DNA of 64,000 nucleotides, taken from assembly GCF_030369615.1 (NCBI RefSeq), contig NZ_CP128494.1:2747501-2811500 (forward strand), in the 5' to 3' direction. The position numbers were made by a program, and so were the translations under genes. Shown piece after piece: positions 8,168 to 17,382 of this stretch (its first letter is position 1; every line of letters starts with the position of its first letter). The notes below the pieces were generated by a model. That model saw only the letters and a list, made by a program, of their open reading frames with translations. It was not told where the DNA came from and did not search any database. This stretch comes from Geobacillus stearothermophilus ATCC 12980 (GTDB lineage: Bacteria > Bacillota > Bacilli > Bacillales > Anoxybacillaceae).

Positions 8168-9466
8168 CTAACCCTTTAAAATTTCCATAATCTTTTTCTT
8201 CACTGTCCGCTTCGTCGACAAGTCTTCCAGGAAATCAGCGGGGAAATAGAGCTTATGGTCGGTGCGCCGCTTGCCGGAAATGGCGTCAACCAACACCGAT
8301 TCGCGCGACAGCTCGCGCAGCTCCCCGTTTGGCATCAACAAATAAATCGGCAGGCGCTCGCCTTCCTCGCCCGGCCGGTAAAAATCGTACGGCAAGTCGG
8401 ACGATGAATCGACGACCAAGTAATAGTCTGGATCGATCCCGGCCTTTTTGAACAAGCCGGTCAGCTCGATCAGCTTCGCCATTTGCTCGTTCGTCGGATG
8501 GAACTCCGTATATTTGAACAGGCGGCGGTGGACAAACCGCCGGCACAAATCGCTTAAAATCGGATCTCGCTCATATTGCCATTGCTGGAAGTAAAACAGG
8601 ATGATCGCTTCATCGAGCGCCAAATAGTCGCCGAACGTTACATGGCCGGCAAAAAACGATAAAAAATGGGTTGGCTTCGTCGCAAACGTATACCCGTCCT
8701 CGTACAGCTTTTTCGCCCGATGCAAAATTTTCGTCAAAATGACTTCCGCACTGCGCGTCACAGGATGGAAATACACTTGCCAATACATTTGGTAGCGGCT
8801 CATAATGTAATCCTCGACCGCATGCATGCCGCTTCGTTTGATGACGACTTGGTCTTCGCGCGGGCGCATGACGCGCAAAATGCGCTCCATGTCAAAATAG
8901 CCGTAACTGACGCCGGTGTAGTACGCATCGCGCAACAAATAGTCCATCCGATCGGCGTCAATTTGGCTCGAGATGAGACTGACGACGAGCTTATTCGGGT
9001 ACGTCTTGGCAATCACTTCCGCCACTTTTTGCGGAAAATCGTCGCCCACTTCGCGCAAGGCGGCGTTCACTTCTGTATCGCCTAAAATGATGGCCTGTGT
9101 AAAATCTTCGTGGTCGAGACGAAACACCTTTTCAAATGAATGGGAAAACGGGCCGTGCCCTAAATCGTGTAAGAGCGCCGCGCATAGGCAAAGAAGGCGC
9201 TCGCTATGATCCCAATGATCGCGGCCAACAAACACGTCGTCAATGATGCGGCGGATAATTTCGTAAACGCCGAGCGAATGGTTAAACCGGCTGTGCTCGG
9301 CGCCGTGAAACGTCAAATATGTCGTGCCGAGCTGCTTGATGCGGCGCAGGCGCTGAAATTCTTTTGTGCCGATCAAATCCCAAATCACTTTGTCGCGAAC
9401 ATGTATGTATCGGTGCACTGGATCTTTAAACACTTTTTCTTCGTCAAGCTGCCCGCCGAAATACAT
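8168..9466 (-). CDS. ywfO: HD-domain phosphohydrolase YwfO
   Basis: A 432-residue metal-dependent phosphohydrolase related to bacterial dGTP triphosphohydrolases. It carries the split HD motif: a histidine in HSRFNHSLGVYE, the HD pair in LLHDLGHGPFSHSFE, and the distal aspartate in SSQIDADRMDYLLRDA. Homologues in other Firmicutes have nucleotide hydrolase activity; the exact substrate here is inferred. ATG 9466 is chosen because AGAGGAGG lies just upstream (MYFGGQLDEEKVFKDPVH); the open frame reaches 9523 without a better site. First gene of the ywfO-ywgA operon. Confidence 0.92.
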   Translation of the reverse strand: MYFGGQLDEEKVFKDPVHRYIHVRDKVIWDLIGTKEFQRLRRIKQLGTTYLTFHGAEHSRFNHSLGVYEIIRRIIDDVFVGRDHWDHSERLLCLCAALLHDLGHGPFSHSFEKVFRLDHEDFTQAIILGDTEVNAALREVGDDFPQKVAEVIAKTYPNKLVVSLISSQIDADRMDYLLRDAYYTGVSYGYFDMERILRVMRPREDQVVIKRSGMHAVEDYIMSRYQMYWQVYFHPVTRSAEVILTKILHRAKKLYEDGYTFATKPTHFLSFFAGHVTFGDYLALDEAIILFYFQQWQYERDPILSDLCRRFVHRRLFKYTEFHPTNEQMAKLIELTGLFKKAGIDPDYYLVVDSSSDLPYDFYRPGEEGERLPIYLLMPNGELRELSRESVLVDAISGKRRTDHKLYFPADFLEDLSTKRTVKKKIMEILKG

Positions 9467-9572
9467 CGCATCCTCCTCTTCCGTCTCCAACATACATCTA
9501 TTATACGCCGTTTCTTTTGACAAAGAAATAGTTGACTTTTTTCTCCGTCTTTCTCCATTATTGACGGAAAAA

Positions 9573-9607
9573 ACAAAAAATCACCTTCTTTCGGCAAAGA
9601 AGGTGAT
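9573..9607 (-). terminator. Terminator after the DUF1450 gene
   Basis: Eleven-base perfect stem (TCACCTTCTTT) with a four-base loop, followed on the minus strand by T6 then G and a second T6 run. It overlaps the last bases before the stop of the gene at 9611. Confidence 0.9.
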
Positions 9608-9610
9608 CGG

Positions 9611-9838
9611 TTATCGCTTTTTCAACCTTTCGGCAATTTTATCAATCAGTTCGTCTTCCGTCAGCGCCGCCACCGGACGGTTGTTGACGAAGGCAAACGT
9701 CTTTTTCCGCCCTGGGCCGCAATACGACTGGCAGCCGATCTTGATAACCGCATCCGGATCAAGCTTTTTCAAGCGCGGAATCAATGTTTTTAAATTCGGC
9801 GCCTTGCAGTCGTCGCAAACGCGAAACTCATTCGCCAT
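9611..9838 (-). CDS. DUF1450 protein (YuzB-like), cysteine-rich
   Basis: A 75-residue protein of the DUF1450 group ([16 protein letters not shown]...). Four cysteines in two pairs, CDDC at residues 8-11 and CQSYCGPG near residue 37, resemble a thioredoxin-like 2Fe-2S ferredoxin or small metal site; this is inference from spacing. The rest predicts an alpha/beta fold ending in a basic helix. The frame also allows a GTG at 9841 directly before the ATG; AAGGGATGACG fits the ATG better. Monocistronic, with its own terminator. Function unknown. Confidence 0.82.
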   Translation of the reverse strand: MANEFRVCDDCKAPNLKTLIPRLKKLDPDAVIKIGCQSYCGPGRKKTFAFVNNRPVAALTEDELIDKIAERLKKR

Positions 9839-10013
9839 CACTCGTCATCCCTTTCCACAGCGTTTGCTTTGTGTATTCTACCGCTTCCCGAAGAAAATTG
9901 CAAGTTTGCGGCCTTTCATTCTTTCAACTTGTCAATCCTGTAAACTTGCAATGTATAAATATGATTCATTTTGCCCATGCTGTTACTAGCATGGAAAGAA
10001 GGAGTGGAGAACA

Positions 10014-10667
10014 GTGAAACAACGGCAAGACGCTTGGACGGAAGAAGACGATTTATTGTTGGCAGAGACCGTATTGCGCCATGTGCGTGAAGGGAGCACC
10101 CAGCTGAACGCGTTTGAAGAAGTCGGCGACAAGCTAAATCGGACATCGGCCGCCTGTGGCTTTCGCTGGAATGCCGTCGTCCGCCATCAGTACGAAGAAG
10201 CACTACAGCTGGCGAAAAAGCAGCGAAAAGAGCGGCTGCGGCTGCTGGCCAAACAAGGCGGCGCGAAAAAGCGGCGTCTGTACGAGCCCCCGATGCCCTC
10301 ACTCGAAGAGCTGGGCGAGTCGATGCAGCTGCCTGCCGTCATCCCGTCCTCCCCGCCGCAACAAGTGACGCTGGATCAAGTGATCGCTTTTTTGAAAACG
10401 TTCCAATCCCATGAACGGAAACGGGAGACGCTGATCAAAGAAAACGAGCGGCTGCGCCGCGAAATTGAAGAATTAAAGCAAAAAAATAAAGAACTTGAAG
10501 AAAAGGTTGCGAAATTAGAAGAAAATTCGTCGACCGTCCAAGAAGATTTTGAGACGCTCGTGAAAATCATCAACCGAGCGCGCAAAATGGTGTTAAAAGA
10601 GGAAGAAGAGCGGGGACTGACCTTCCGCATGGACCCGAACGGCAACTTGGAAAAAATCGCGGAGTAA
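10014..10667 (+). CDS. rsfA: RsfA-type prespore transcriptional regulator
   Basis: Regulator of sigma-F-dependent genes in the forespore in B. subtilis (RsfA/YwfN). The 217-residue protein has an N-terminal Myb/SANT-like DNA-binding module ([17 protein letters not shown] ... [14 protein letters not shown], residues 8-58), a basic linker, and a long coiled coil at about residues 128-185 (heptads of E/K/L), consistent with a dimer. The start is GTG 10014 behind AAGGAGTGGAGAACA. Position next to ywfO and lipL matches B. subtilis. The upstream region has a GTATA box, which could belong to a forespore promoter, but the -10 match is poor. Confidence 0.9.
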   Translation: MKQRQDAWTEEDDLLLAETVLRHVREGSTQLNAFEEVGDKLNRTSAACGFRWNAVVRHQYEEALQLAKKQRKERLRLLAKQGGAKKRRLYEPPMPSLEELGESMQLPAVIPSSPPQQVTLDQVIAFLKTFQSHERKRETLIKENERLRREIEELKQKNKELEEKVAKLEENSSTVQEDFETLVKIINRARKMVLKEEEERGLTFRMDPNGNLEKIAE

Positions 10668-10674
10668 ATAAAAT

Positions 10675-10748
10675 AAGGATGCCCTGTCCATGGCTGCGCC
10701 TTGATCGCACTCTCTCCGGTGCGGCCGAGACACGGAGCATCCTTTTTG
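10675..10748 (+). terminator. Long terminator after rsfA
   Basis: Outer stem AAGGATGC/GCATCCTT followed by T5, enclosing an inner stem-loop (GGCTGCGCC / GGTGCGGCC). The shape is unusually long, about 70 bases. Confidence 0.75.
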
Positions 10749-10805
10749 CCTGCCGGCGGCGTCAGGCGATGAACGCAGGCTCTTGCTGCTGGGCGGACCG
10801 CCCCC

Positions 10806-11657
10806 TTATTCTCCTGCTAGGAGCTCGCCCTTGAGCGCCGTTTCATTCCGCTCGACGATGCGCGCCCAATACTGCTCATACCAATTCCATTCGCCGTTCT
10901 CGAGGGAAGACGAATATAGCTCGCCGCCAAACGACTGCAGCGTGCGCCAAAGGGTGACAAGCAGCTCATCGATCGACAACTCGCAGCCGAGAAGCTCAGA
11001 CAGCGACGCCATGACAGTTGGGACAACATCGGGGTAGGCGAATTTCGTTTTCTCTCCTTGGCGGCCGAGCTCATAAAAACGGCGAATAAGCTCAGCCCGC
11101 ACGGCTCCGCTCCCGTTGACGCAAAGGTAGATTTGCACGGCAACGCCGCCGCGCACGCGCCGTTGCGAAATGCCGGCAAACTTTTTGCCGCCAATGCTCA
11201 AGTCATAGTTCCCCGGGCAATACGAACCGACGATTTCCCCCGCCTCAACGCGGGCGCCGTATGAGGCAAGCATGGCGGCCATGAGCGCATACATCGCCTC
11301 ATACCCTTGCTCGATGGCAATCGTGTTTTTCGTTTCCGGAAAAATGAGCGAAATATTCAACACCCCGCTGTCAAGGACAACGGCCAACCCGCCGGAATTA
11401 CGGACGACGACGCGATACCCTTCCTGGCGCAAAAACGAAATGGCCTCATCGATGTACGGAAGCTTCGTATCAGCGGCGCCTAAGACGACGGTATTCTCAT
11501 GCACCCACGTGCGGACGACCGCATCCGACTGTCCCGCACCAACCGCGGTGCATAATGCATCATCGATGGCAAACGATTGTTTCGCATCAAACAGCGGACC
11601 GAAATGCGACTGGTCGATGACCCGCCATTTCGGCTGCCGCAGCAATTCATGGCTCAT
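10806..11657 (-). CDS. lipL: Octanoyl-[GcvH]:protein N-octanoyltransferase
   Basis: Moves octanoyl groups from GcvH to the E2 subunits of 2-oxoacid dehydrogenases in Firmicute lipoic acid synthesis. The 283-residue protein belongs to the LplA/LipB superfamily: it has the [25 protein letters not shown] core near residue 80 and the catalytic-cysteine segment [24 protein letters not shown] near residue 145, with the conserved lysine in GGKKFAG. The start ATG 11657 has AAGGGGTTTGTTGCG upstream. It matches B. subtilis YwfL in length and sits downstream of pta, separated from it by a terminator. Confidence 0.92.
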   Translation of the reverse strand: MSHELLRQPKWRVIDQSHFGPLFDAKQSFAIDDALCTAVGAGQSDAVVRTWVHENTVVLGAADTKLPYIDEAISFLRQEGYRVVVRNSGGLAVVLDSGVLNISLIFPETKNTIAIEQGYEAMYALMAAMLASYGARVEAGEIVGSYCPGNYDLSIGGKKFAGISQRRVRGGVAVQIYLCVNGSGAVRAELIRRFYELGRQGEKTKFAYPDVVPTVMASLSELLGCELSIDELLVTLWRTLQSFGGELYSSSLENGEWNWYEQYWARIVERNETALKGELLAGE

Positions 11658-11728
11658 CGCAACAAACCCCTTACGTTGAACGTTCCGCTCTCATTATACC
11701 ACATCAAACTGGAACGATTACGGCCATT

Positions 11729-11768
11729 AAAAAAGAAAGCGGCTAAACAGCAGCCAGCCGCCTTCTTT
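11729..11768 (-). terminator. Terminator after pta
   Basis: Stem AAGAAGGCGGCT paired with AGCCGCTTTCTT on the minus strand, followed by a T run. It separates pta from lipL. Confidence 0.8.
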
Positions 11769-11856
11769 GACACGAATCCATGCCTGAAACAAGAGATCGC
11801 CCATTCTTTGGCAAAACGAACCGGTTCCGACTCCTCTTGCTCAGTTCGCCGCCTCT

Positions 11857-12837
11857 TTACTCCCCAAGCGACTGCGCCGCGGTGATGAGCGCGAGCTTGT
11901 AGGCGTCTTCGGCGCTGCAGCCGCGCGATAGGTCGTTAACCGGCTTGTTCAGCCCTTGCAAAATCGGGCCAACCGCTTCAAAGCCGCCAAGGCGCTGGGC
12001 GATTTTGTAGCCGATGTTGCCCGCCTCAAGGCTCGGGAAAATAAAGACATTTGCGTCCCCTTGAATGACCGAGTCCGGCGCTTTCTTTTTCGCCACCTCT
12101 GGCACAAACGCGGCGTCAAATTGAAACTCACCGTCAAGGATCAGATCCGGCGCCATTTCTTTCGCCAACCGCACCGCCTCAACGACTTTTTCCGTCTCCG
12201 GCGACGAGGCCGACCCTTTCGTGGAAAAGCTTAACAGCACTACGCGCGGCTTAAGGCCGAACATTTTGGCCGTCCGGGCGCTCTCGACCGCGATTTCAGC
12301 CAAATCATGACTGTTAGGAGCAATGTTGATGGCGCAATCGGCAAACACATATTTTTCGTCGCCGCGCACCATGATGAACACGCCGGACGTTTTGTCAACG
12401 CCTGGCTTCGTTTTAATGATTTGCAAGGCTGGTCGGACCGTATCCGCCGTCGAATGTGCCGCCCCGCTGACGAGGCCGTCGGCCGCTCCCATATAAACGA
12501 GCATCGTACCGAAATAGTTTTCATCGAAAAGCAACTCGCGCGCCGTTTCTTCTGTCACTTTCCCTTTGCGCCGCTCCACAAACGCCGAAACTAGCTCATC
12601 AAACCCGCCGTAGCGGCGCGGGTTGACAATCTCCACCCCTTCAAGCGGCAAGCCAAGCGCAGCTGCTTTCACCCTTATCGCTTGCTCATCGCCAAGGACG
12701 ATCGGCTGAAGCACTTGCTCCGTCGCCAAACGGCTCGCCGCCGTTAAGATGCGGTCATCGGTTCCCTCGGGAAACACGATTTTTCGAGCCGTACCGGTTA
12801 CTTTCGCTTTTAATGCCGTAAATAAATCGGTTGTCAC
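11857..12837 (-). CDS. pta: Phosphate acetyltransferase
   Basis: Interconverts acetyl-CoA and acetyl phosphate, the first step of overflow acetate production with AckA. The 326 residues equal the short Bacillus form, lacking the N-terminal DRTGG extension of the enterobacterial enzyme. Visible family segments are IVFPEGTDDRILTA at the start, the GAAHSTADTVRPALQIIKTKPGVDKTSG loop, and the C-terminal GPILQGLNKPVNDLSRGCSAEDAY, with the conserved Ser/Arg around the CoA site. The start ATG 12837 has GAAGGAGGCATGAATC before it. It diverges from hemQ, as in B. subtilis. Confidence 0.95.
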   Translation of the reverse strand: MTTDLFTALKAKVTGTARKIVFPEGTDDRILTAASRLATEQVLQPIVLGDEQAIRVKAAALGLPLEGVEIVNPRRYGGFDELVSAFVERRKGKVTEETARELLFDENYFGTMLVYMGAADGLVSGAAHSTADTVRPALQIIKTKPGVDKTSGVFIMVRGDEKYVFADCAINIAPNSHDLAEIAVESARTAKMFGLKPRVVLLSFSTKGSASSPETEKVVEAVRLAKEMAPDLILDGEFQFDAAFVPEVAKKKAPDSVIQGDANVFIFPSLEAGNIGYKIAQRLGGFEAVGPILQGLNKPVNDLSRGCSAEDAYKLALITAAQSLGE

Positions 12838-13064
12838 GATTCATGCCTCCTTCACGGTTGGCCCGCCTGTCTCCAGGCATCAGCCTTTCTCTACATTAAG
12901 CATACCGCTTCTCGCCAGAAACGCAACGCAGGTAAGCCTTCACAACAAATAATTCACCTTTTGCCACAATTCAGTCTACTTCCACTTTGATGCGCTGATA
13001 GCCGCTTTTTTGGCCAAACTATGATATAGTGGTACTGTACAATTGATTGAATAAAGGAGTGACG

Positions 13065-13814
13065 ATGATGAGCGAAGCGGCCCAAACGTTGGACGGTTGG
13101 TATTGTTTGCACGATTTCCGCACGATCGACTGGAGCGCGTGGAAAACACTTCCAAACGAAGAGCGCGAGGCAGCGATCAGTGAGTTTTTAGCGCTTATCG
13201 ACCAATGGGAGACGACGGAAAGCGAGAAGCAAGGAAGCCATGCCGTCTACACGATCGTCGGGCAAAAAGCCGATATTTTGTTCATGATTTTGCGGCCGAC
13301 GCTGGATGAGCTGCATGAAATCGAAACAGCGCTTAACAAAACGAAACTCGCCGACTATTTATTACCTGCGTATTCGTACGTTTCGGTCGTGGAGTTGAGC
13401 AACTACTTGGCGTCCGGCAGCGAAGATCCGTACCAAATTCCAGAGGTGCGCCGCCGTTTGTATCCAATTTTGCCGAAAACGAACTACATTTGCTTCTATC
13501 CGATGGACAAGCGGCGCCAAGGCAACGACAACTGGTACATGTTGTCGATGGAACAGCGGCGCGAACTCATGCGCGCCCACGGCATGACCGGCCGAAAATA
13601 CGCCGGCAAAGTGACGCAAATCATCACCGGCTCCGTCGGCTTGGATGATTTTGAATGGGGCGTCACCTTGTTTTCAGATGATGCACTCCTGTTCAAAAAG
13701 CTCGTCTATGAAATGCGCTTTGATGAAGTGAGCGCCCGCTTTGGCGAGTTTGGTTCATTTTTCGTCGGCACTCGCTTGTCGGTGGAAAAAGTTCCTTCGT
13801 TCTTCCATGTATAA
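13065..13814 (+). CDS. hemQ: Coproheme decarboxylase (HemQ/ChdC)
   Basis: Final step of the Gram-positive coproporphyrin-dependent heme route: peroxide-driven oxidative decarboxylation of coproheme III to heme b. The 249-residue length matches the chlorite-dismutase-like HemQ of Geobacillus. The [30 protein letters not shown] segment holds the catalytic tyrosine and the coproheme-binding Met/Arg/Lys residues. The proximal histidine is in [33 protein letters not shown] or just before it. ATG 13065 follows AAGGAGTGACG; a second ATG follows at 13068 and a TTG lies further upstream. It diverges from pta. Confidence 0.94.
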   Translation: MMSEAAQTLDGWYCLHDFRTIDWSAWKTLPNEEREAAISEFLALIDQWETTESEKQGSHAVYTIVGQKADILFMILRPTLDELHEIETALNKTKLADYLLPAYSYVSVVELSNYLASGSEDPYQIPEVRRRLYPILPKTNYICFYPMDKRRQGNDNWYMLSMEQRRELMRAHGMTGRKYAGKVTQIITGSVGLDDFEWGVTLFSDDALLFKKLVYEMRFDEVSARFGEFGSFFVGTRLSVEKVPSFFHV

Positions 13815-13819
13815 AAAAG

Positions 13820-13855
13820 AGGGGCCCAAACGCGGCAGGGCCCTTCGCTTATTTT
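13820..13855 (+). terminator. Hairpin after hemQ
   Basis: AGGGGCCC and GGGCCCTT arms around a ten-base loop just after the hemQ stop; the T run behind it is weak (CGCTTATTTT). Probably the hemQ terminator. Confidence 0.55.
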
Positions 13856-14001
13856 CCTGTTCTTCAAGCAACCGGCGAGCTCCTCCCCCTGAAAGGTCAG
13901 CCAAACGAGCGATTTCTTCCGCCGTCATCCCTTTGCACATCATGTTACGGGTCTTTCTTGCGCAACGGGTTTCCCTTTTTGGTCAACCTCCCCTGTTTCT
14001 G

Positions 14002-14030
14002 TCATATCCAGCCCAACTGCCCCATACATA
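14002..14030 (+). promoter_or_regulatory. Sigma-E-like promoter for cwlJ-gerQ
   Basis: TCATATC (14002-14008), a 14-base spacer, then CATACATA (14023-14030). This fits the mother-cell sigma-E pattern (ATA-type -35, CATACA-type -10), and cwlJ is a sigma-E gene in B. subtilis. Predicted leader about 95 bases. Confidence 0.6.
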
Positions 14031-14134
14031 TAAATCAGAAATTCCTCCGAGAAATCGCCTGTCTGTCTGTCACCATTTTCCTGTTCCATCAATAGCCTAT
14101 TACTGTCGAAATTCACAACGACTGAGGTGACGAT

Positions 14135-14581
14135 ATGGGTCAGATCGCTCCCTCCATTGTAGCCCACACAGAAGAGGAAGTGAAGTTGTTGGCTCGGCTC
14201 ATGCGAGCCGAAGCGGAAGGAGACGGGCGGCTTGGGATGCTCATGGTCGGCAACGTCGGCGTCAACCGCGTCATCGCCGACTGCCTTGACTTCCGCGGCA
14301 TCCGCACTATCCGGCAAATGGTGTTTCAAAGCCCGGGCGGCTTTGAGGCGGTGCAAAAAGGGTACTTTTACCAACGGGCGCGAAAATTGGATATAGGCCT
14401 AGCCCGCCAAGTGCTCCGCGGTTGGCGCTACCACCCAGCGACAAACGCCCTTTGGTTTTTTAAACCACCTGAAGGTCAACCGTGCCCACCGCAATGGTTT
14501 GGCCAGTGGAACGTCGGCCGCTACAAATCGCATTGCTTTTTTGCACCGACTCCATCCGACTGCCCACGTGTCTATTCTTAA
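14135..14581 (+). CDS. cwlJ: Spore cortex-lytic enzyme CwlJ
   Basis: Hydrolase that degrades cortex peptidoglycan during germination, activated by calcium dipicolinate and held in the coat by GerQ. The 148-residue protein is one SleB/Hydrolase_2 domain with the predicted catalytic glutamate in LLARLMRAEAEGDG (residue about 29). There is no signal peptide, as expected for a protein made in the mother cell. The start ATG 14135 follows GAGGTGACGAT. The last part (PCPPQWFGQWNVGRYKSHCFFAP) is the family's usual ending. gerQ follows after 18 bp, forming a functional pair. Confidence 0.93.
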   Translation: MGQIAPSIVAHTEEEVKLLARLMRAEAEGDGRLGMLMVGNVGVNRVIADCLDFRGIRTIRQMVFQSPGGFEAVQKGYFYQRARKLDIGLARQVLRGWRYHPATNALWFFKPPEGQPCPPQWFGQWNVGRYKSHCFFAPTPSDCPRVYS

Positions 14582-14599
14582 TATTGAGGAGGGTTCTTT

Positions 14600-15154
14600 A
14601 TGCCGAACAATCCAGAAAATCAATTTTATCCACTTGATGAGGAGCAACAATCATTTTATTATTCGCCGTTCGGTCAAGAACGGCAACAACCGTATGCATC
14701 CTATCCATACGGCTATCCGTATCCGCAGCCGTACTATCCGGCGGCGTACCCGTATTATTACTATCCGCAAGCGGCTGCCGCTCCAACGTTCGGTTTGCAG
14801 GCGCCGACGTTTACGGCCCCGACACCGATGCCGACCACCACCGGCCCATCGATTCCAGGGATGCTGCCGATTGAAGAATCGTACATTGAAAACATTTTAC
14901 GGTTAAACAAAGGAAAAGTCGCCACTATCTATGCGACGTTTGAAAACAACCGTGAGTGGAATGCCAAGGTGTTTCGCGGCGTCATTGAAGCGGCTGGACG
15001 TGACCATGTCATTTTAAGCGACCCACAAACAGGCACACGCTATTTGATCCCGATGATTTACCTCGATTACGTCACGTTTGAAGGAGAAATCGCCTACGAA
15101 TATCCGTTTGCCGGTGCCTCCGCCACGCCGCTCGCCTCCTATTCGCCGCGCTGA
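14600..15154 (+). CDS. gerQ: Spore coat protein GerQ
   Basis: Coat protein required for CwlJ localisation, and a known transglutaminase (Tgl) substrate in B. subtilis. The 184-residue protein has a low-complexity Tyr/Pro/Gln-rich N-terminal half (repeats of YPYGYPYP type, residues 15-60). A conserved C-terminal domain (about 88-170) follows, with IEESYIENILRLNKGK and DPQTGTRYLIPMIYLDYVTFEGEI. Ribosome site GAGGAGGG before ATG 14600. Second gene of the cwlJ-gerQ unit. Confidence 0.93.
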   Translation: MPNNPENQFYPLDEEQQSFYYSPFGQERQQPYASYPYGYPYPQPYYPAAYPYYYYPQAAAAPTFGLQAPTFTAPTPMPTTTGPSIPGMLPIEESYIENILRLNKGKVATIYATFENNREWNAKVFRGVIEAAGRDHVILSDPQTGTRYLIPMIYLDYVTFEGEIAYEYPFAGASATPLASYSPR

Positions 15155-15181
15155 GTGCAAGCGAAAAACCGATGTTCGATG

Positions 15182-15213
15182 AGCAGGCTGCCCCAGGGTA
15201 GCCTGCTTTTTTT
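15182..15213 (+). terminator. Terminator after gerQ
   Basis: AGCAGGCT/AGCCTGCT stem, ten-base loop and a T7 run. Confidence 0.9.
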
Positions 15214-15349
15214 CATCCGATGCGACGTCCATCACAAGTTGCTGACGCCCAGTTGTCTATCATGGTGGCAAACGAAACAAAAAAGGTGCCTTCTATGATT
15301 GGGACGGCGCGTGATTTCCTGTTCGGGGTACACCTTGCCCGCGCTTCGC

Positions 15350-15721
15350 TTACAGCCATTTCAACGCCGCATAGCCGATCATCACCCAGGCGACCAAAAA
15401 AGCGACGCCGCCAAACGGAGTGATCGCGCCAAGCGGCTTAATCTGCGTTACACTTAATACGTACAAGCTCCCGGAAAACAACACGATGCCGGCGAACATC
15501 ACCCAGCCCGCCGCACCGATCAGCCCGACATTTGGCGCCTTGCCAGCGAGCAATCCGACAACAAGCAGCCCTAATGCGTGGAACATCTGATATTGGACCG
15601 CCGTTTTCCAAATCTCCAAATAACGATCCGGAATCTTCCCTTCCAGCCCGTGCGCGCCAAACGCTCCCAATGCGACGGCTAAAAACGCATTGAGCGCGCC
15701 GAGAAGGACGAATGTTTTCAT
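15350..15721 (-). CDS. ywdK: DUF423 membrane protein YwdK
   Basis: A 123-residue integral membrane protein with four hydrophobic helices, family DUF423. The conserved N-terminus MKTFVLLGALNAFLAVALGAFGAHGLEGKIP and the YQMFHALGLLVVGLL motif are plain. Function unknown. Ribosome site AAGGCGG before ATG 15721. It is next to gerQ and ywdI, as in B. subtilis. The spacer 15214-15349 on its downstream side holds a weak AAGGTGCC/GGTACACCTT fold that could stop its transcript. Confidence 0.88.
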   Translation of the reverse strand: MKTFVLLGALNAFLAVALGAFGAHGLEGKIPDRYLEIWKTAVQYQMFHALGLLVVGLLAGKAPNVGLIGAAGWVMFAGIVLFSGSLYVLSVTQIKPLGAITPFGGVAFLVAWVMIGYAALKWL

Positions 15722-15987
15722 AGCTGTTCCGCCTTTCTAATGAAAGATTGTTTTCCCTCATTACATTAATATAATGGAAATGTTCCTCGATAACAAATGA
15801 CGAATAGGTGTCAGCCATTTCACTCGACAAAACCGGTCAATCGGGAGCGCCACCGGCAAGACCCGCATCCAAGCCGGTGAACCGCTTCTTGTTTTTTGGC
15901 GCAAACAAAGGCAAGCGATTCAACGGAGTTCTGTTGATCAACATTCCCCGTGGAGAAGACCGTTTTCCACGGTGTTTCGTTGCCCCC

Positions 15988-16287
15988 TCAAAAATCCAAC
16001 AACGACTCCCCGTTCGCCTCATCGTCAATGTCGGGAGAACGTCCTCCGACAGAAACACCCCCAAGCGAAAGCCCGCCAGCAACCGAAATCGGCCCGCCGA
16101 CGGCAAGCGACTCTGTCGAGACAGACGGAACGGACGGCTGCGGCTGGCCTGTCGTTTCCAGCATCAAATCGCATAAAACGCGAATGGCAGCGACATGTTC
16201 ACGCATCCGCTGCGGGTCATGGGCCGCCTTTGCCTTGCGCAATTCGTCTTCCATTTTGGCGACAACCGCCGCCAAAGAGATCGTCAT
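15988..16287 (-). CDS. ywdI: YwdI family protein
   Basis: A 99-residue small soluble protein. The N-terminal half is a charged amphipathic helix (LAAVVAKMEDELRKAKAAHD ... EHVAAIRVLCDLML), matching the YwdI family found next to ung in Bacillus. The C-terminal half is a glycine/serine-rich low-complexity linker ending in an acidic tail. Function unknown. It starts 18 bp downstream of the ung stop with GAAAGGGGGAAG as ribosome site, so it is co-transcribed with ung. The 265 bases between ywdI and ywdK hold nothing I can assign. Confidence 0.8.
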   Translation of the reverse strand: MTISLAAVVAKMEDELRKAKAAHDPQRMREHVAAIRVLCDLMLETTGQPQPSVPSVSTESLAVGGPISVAGGLSLGGVSVGGRSPDIDDEANGESLLDF

Positions 16288-16305
16288 GATATCTTCCCCC
16301 TTTCT

Positions 16306-16995
16306 TCATTCAGCGCGGGCGCCGATGTTCTCGATTTGCCAATCGATCGGTTCGCGTCCGTGCTTGGTTAAAAACGCGTTCGTCCGCGAAAACGGGCGAT
16401 GACCGAAAAAGCCGCGCGCGGCGGAAAACGGGCTCGGGTGCGGCGCTTCAATAATCAGATGGCGCGGATTCGTAATCCGTTCTTTTTTCTCTTGCGCGTT
16501 CCGGCCCCAAAGCAAAAAGACGACCGGATCGTCTTTTTCGTTGACGAGCTCAATGACGCGGTCGGTGAAATATTCCCACCCTTTGCCGCGATGGGAGTTC
16601 GCCTGGCCGCGGCGGACCGTCAACACCGTGTTTAACAACAGCACCCCTTGCTCGGCCCATTTGACGAGATAGCCGTTATCTGGTATATAGCAGCCAAGGT
16701 CGTCATGCAACTCTTTAAAAATGTTCGCTAAGGACGGCGGCACCGGCACGCCCGGCTTGACGGAAAAACTAAGCCCGTGCGCCTGTCCCGGGCCGTGGTA
16801 CGGATCTTGCCCGAGCAGCACGACTTTGACGTTTGCATACGGTGTATAATGAAGGGCGTTGAAAATATCGTGCATATCGGGATAGATCGTCCGCGTCCGG
16901 TACTCCTCTTTTAAAAACTCGCGCAGCTTTAAGTAGTACGGCTTTTGAAACTCCTCTTCAAGCAGCGGAGCCCAGTCGTTTTTGAGAATCGGCAT
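16306..16995 (-). CDS. ung: Uracil-DNA glycosylase (family 1)
   Basis: Removes uracil from DNA to start base-excision repair. The 229-residue enzyme shows the water-activating loop GQDPYHG (aspartate about residue 65), the [17 protein letters not shown] uracil-recognition strand with its asparagine, and the leucine-loop region HPSPFSA with the catalytic histidine. ATG 16995 is preferred because AAAGGAG precedes it; an earlier ATG (17016) would place that ribosome site inside the gene, and the frame opens further to 17187 with no support. First gene of ung-ywdI. Confidence 0.95.
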   Translation of the reverse strand: MPILKNDWAPLLEEEFQKPYYLKLREFLKEEYRTRTIYPDMHDIFNALHYTPYANVKVVLLGQDPYHGPGQAHGLSFSVKPGVPVPPSLANIFKELHDDLGCYIPDNGYLVKWAEQGVLLLNTVLTVRRGQANSHRGKGWEYFTDRVIELVNEKDDPVVFLLWGRNAQEKKERITNPRHLIIEAPHPSPFSAARGFFGHRPFSRTNAFLTKHGREPIDWQIENIGARAE

Positions 16996-17264
16996 TGCGA
17001 GCAACTCCTTTGCCATCGGCTTTTTCCCTTTTATCATTGTAGCCCAAAAGACACCAGCGTCAAAGCGAAGTGAATGTTCAGATTGAGGCAACCATAGCGA
17101 AACCTGTTTCCCCAATAGGAAATGCGCCAATCCCCTGCCGCAGCCAAACCGGAACACGCCGGTCGCGGCAGGCGGAATAGAGGACAAAAATCTCCTTTTT
17201 TATTCTCTTCGCCCATTGTTTCCATCTTTCCATCATCATGTCCCCTTTTCATTCGACATTCCCT

Positions 17265-17291
17265 GTTTCAACAAGTATAAAATATGGGTAT
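17265..17291 (+). promoter_or_regulatory. Sigma-B-like promoter of the rsbVW-sigB operon
   Basis: GTTTCA (17265-17270), a 15-base spacer, then GGGTAT (17286-17291), close to the sigma-B consensus GTTTAA-N12-15-GGGTAT. This would make the operon autoregulated, as in B. subtilis and B. cereus. The rest of the 380-base gap between ung and rsbV shows no gene. Confidence 0.65.
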
Positions 17292-17382
17292 AGAAAGCGT
17301 AAACACCAAAGGCCGGACAAGCTAAACCGTCGTCGCCAACGCAACACGGGATATCCATCAAACGCACAGTGGGGTGAAAGAA

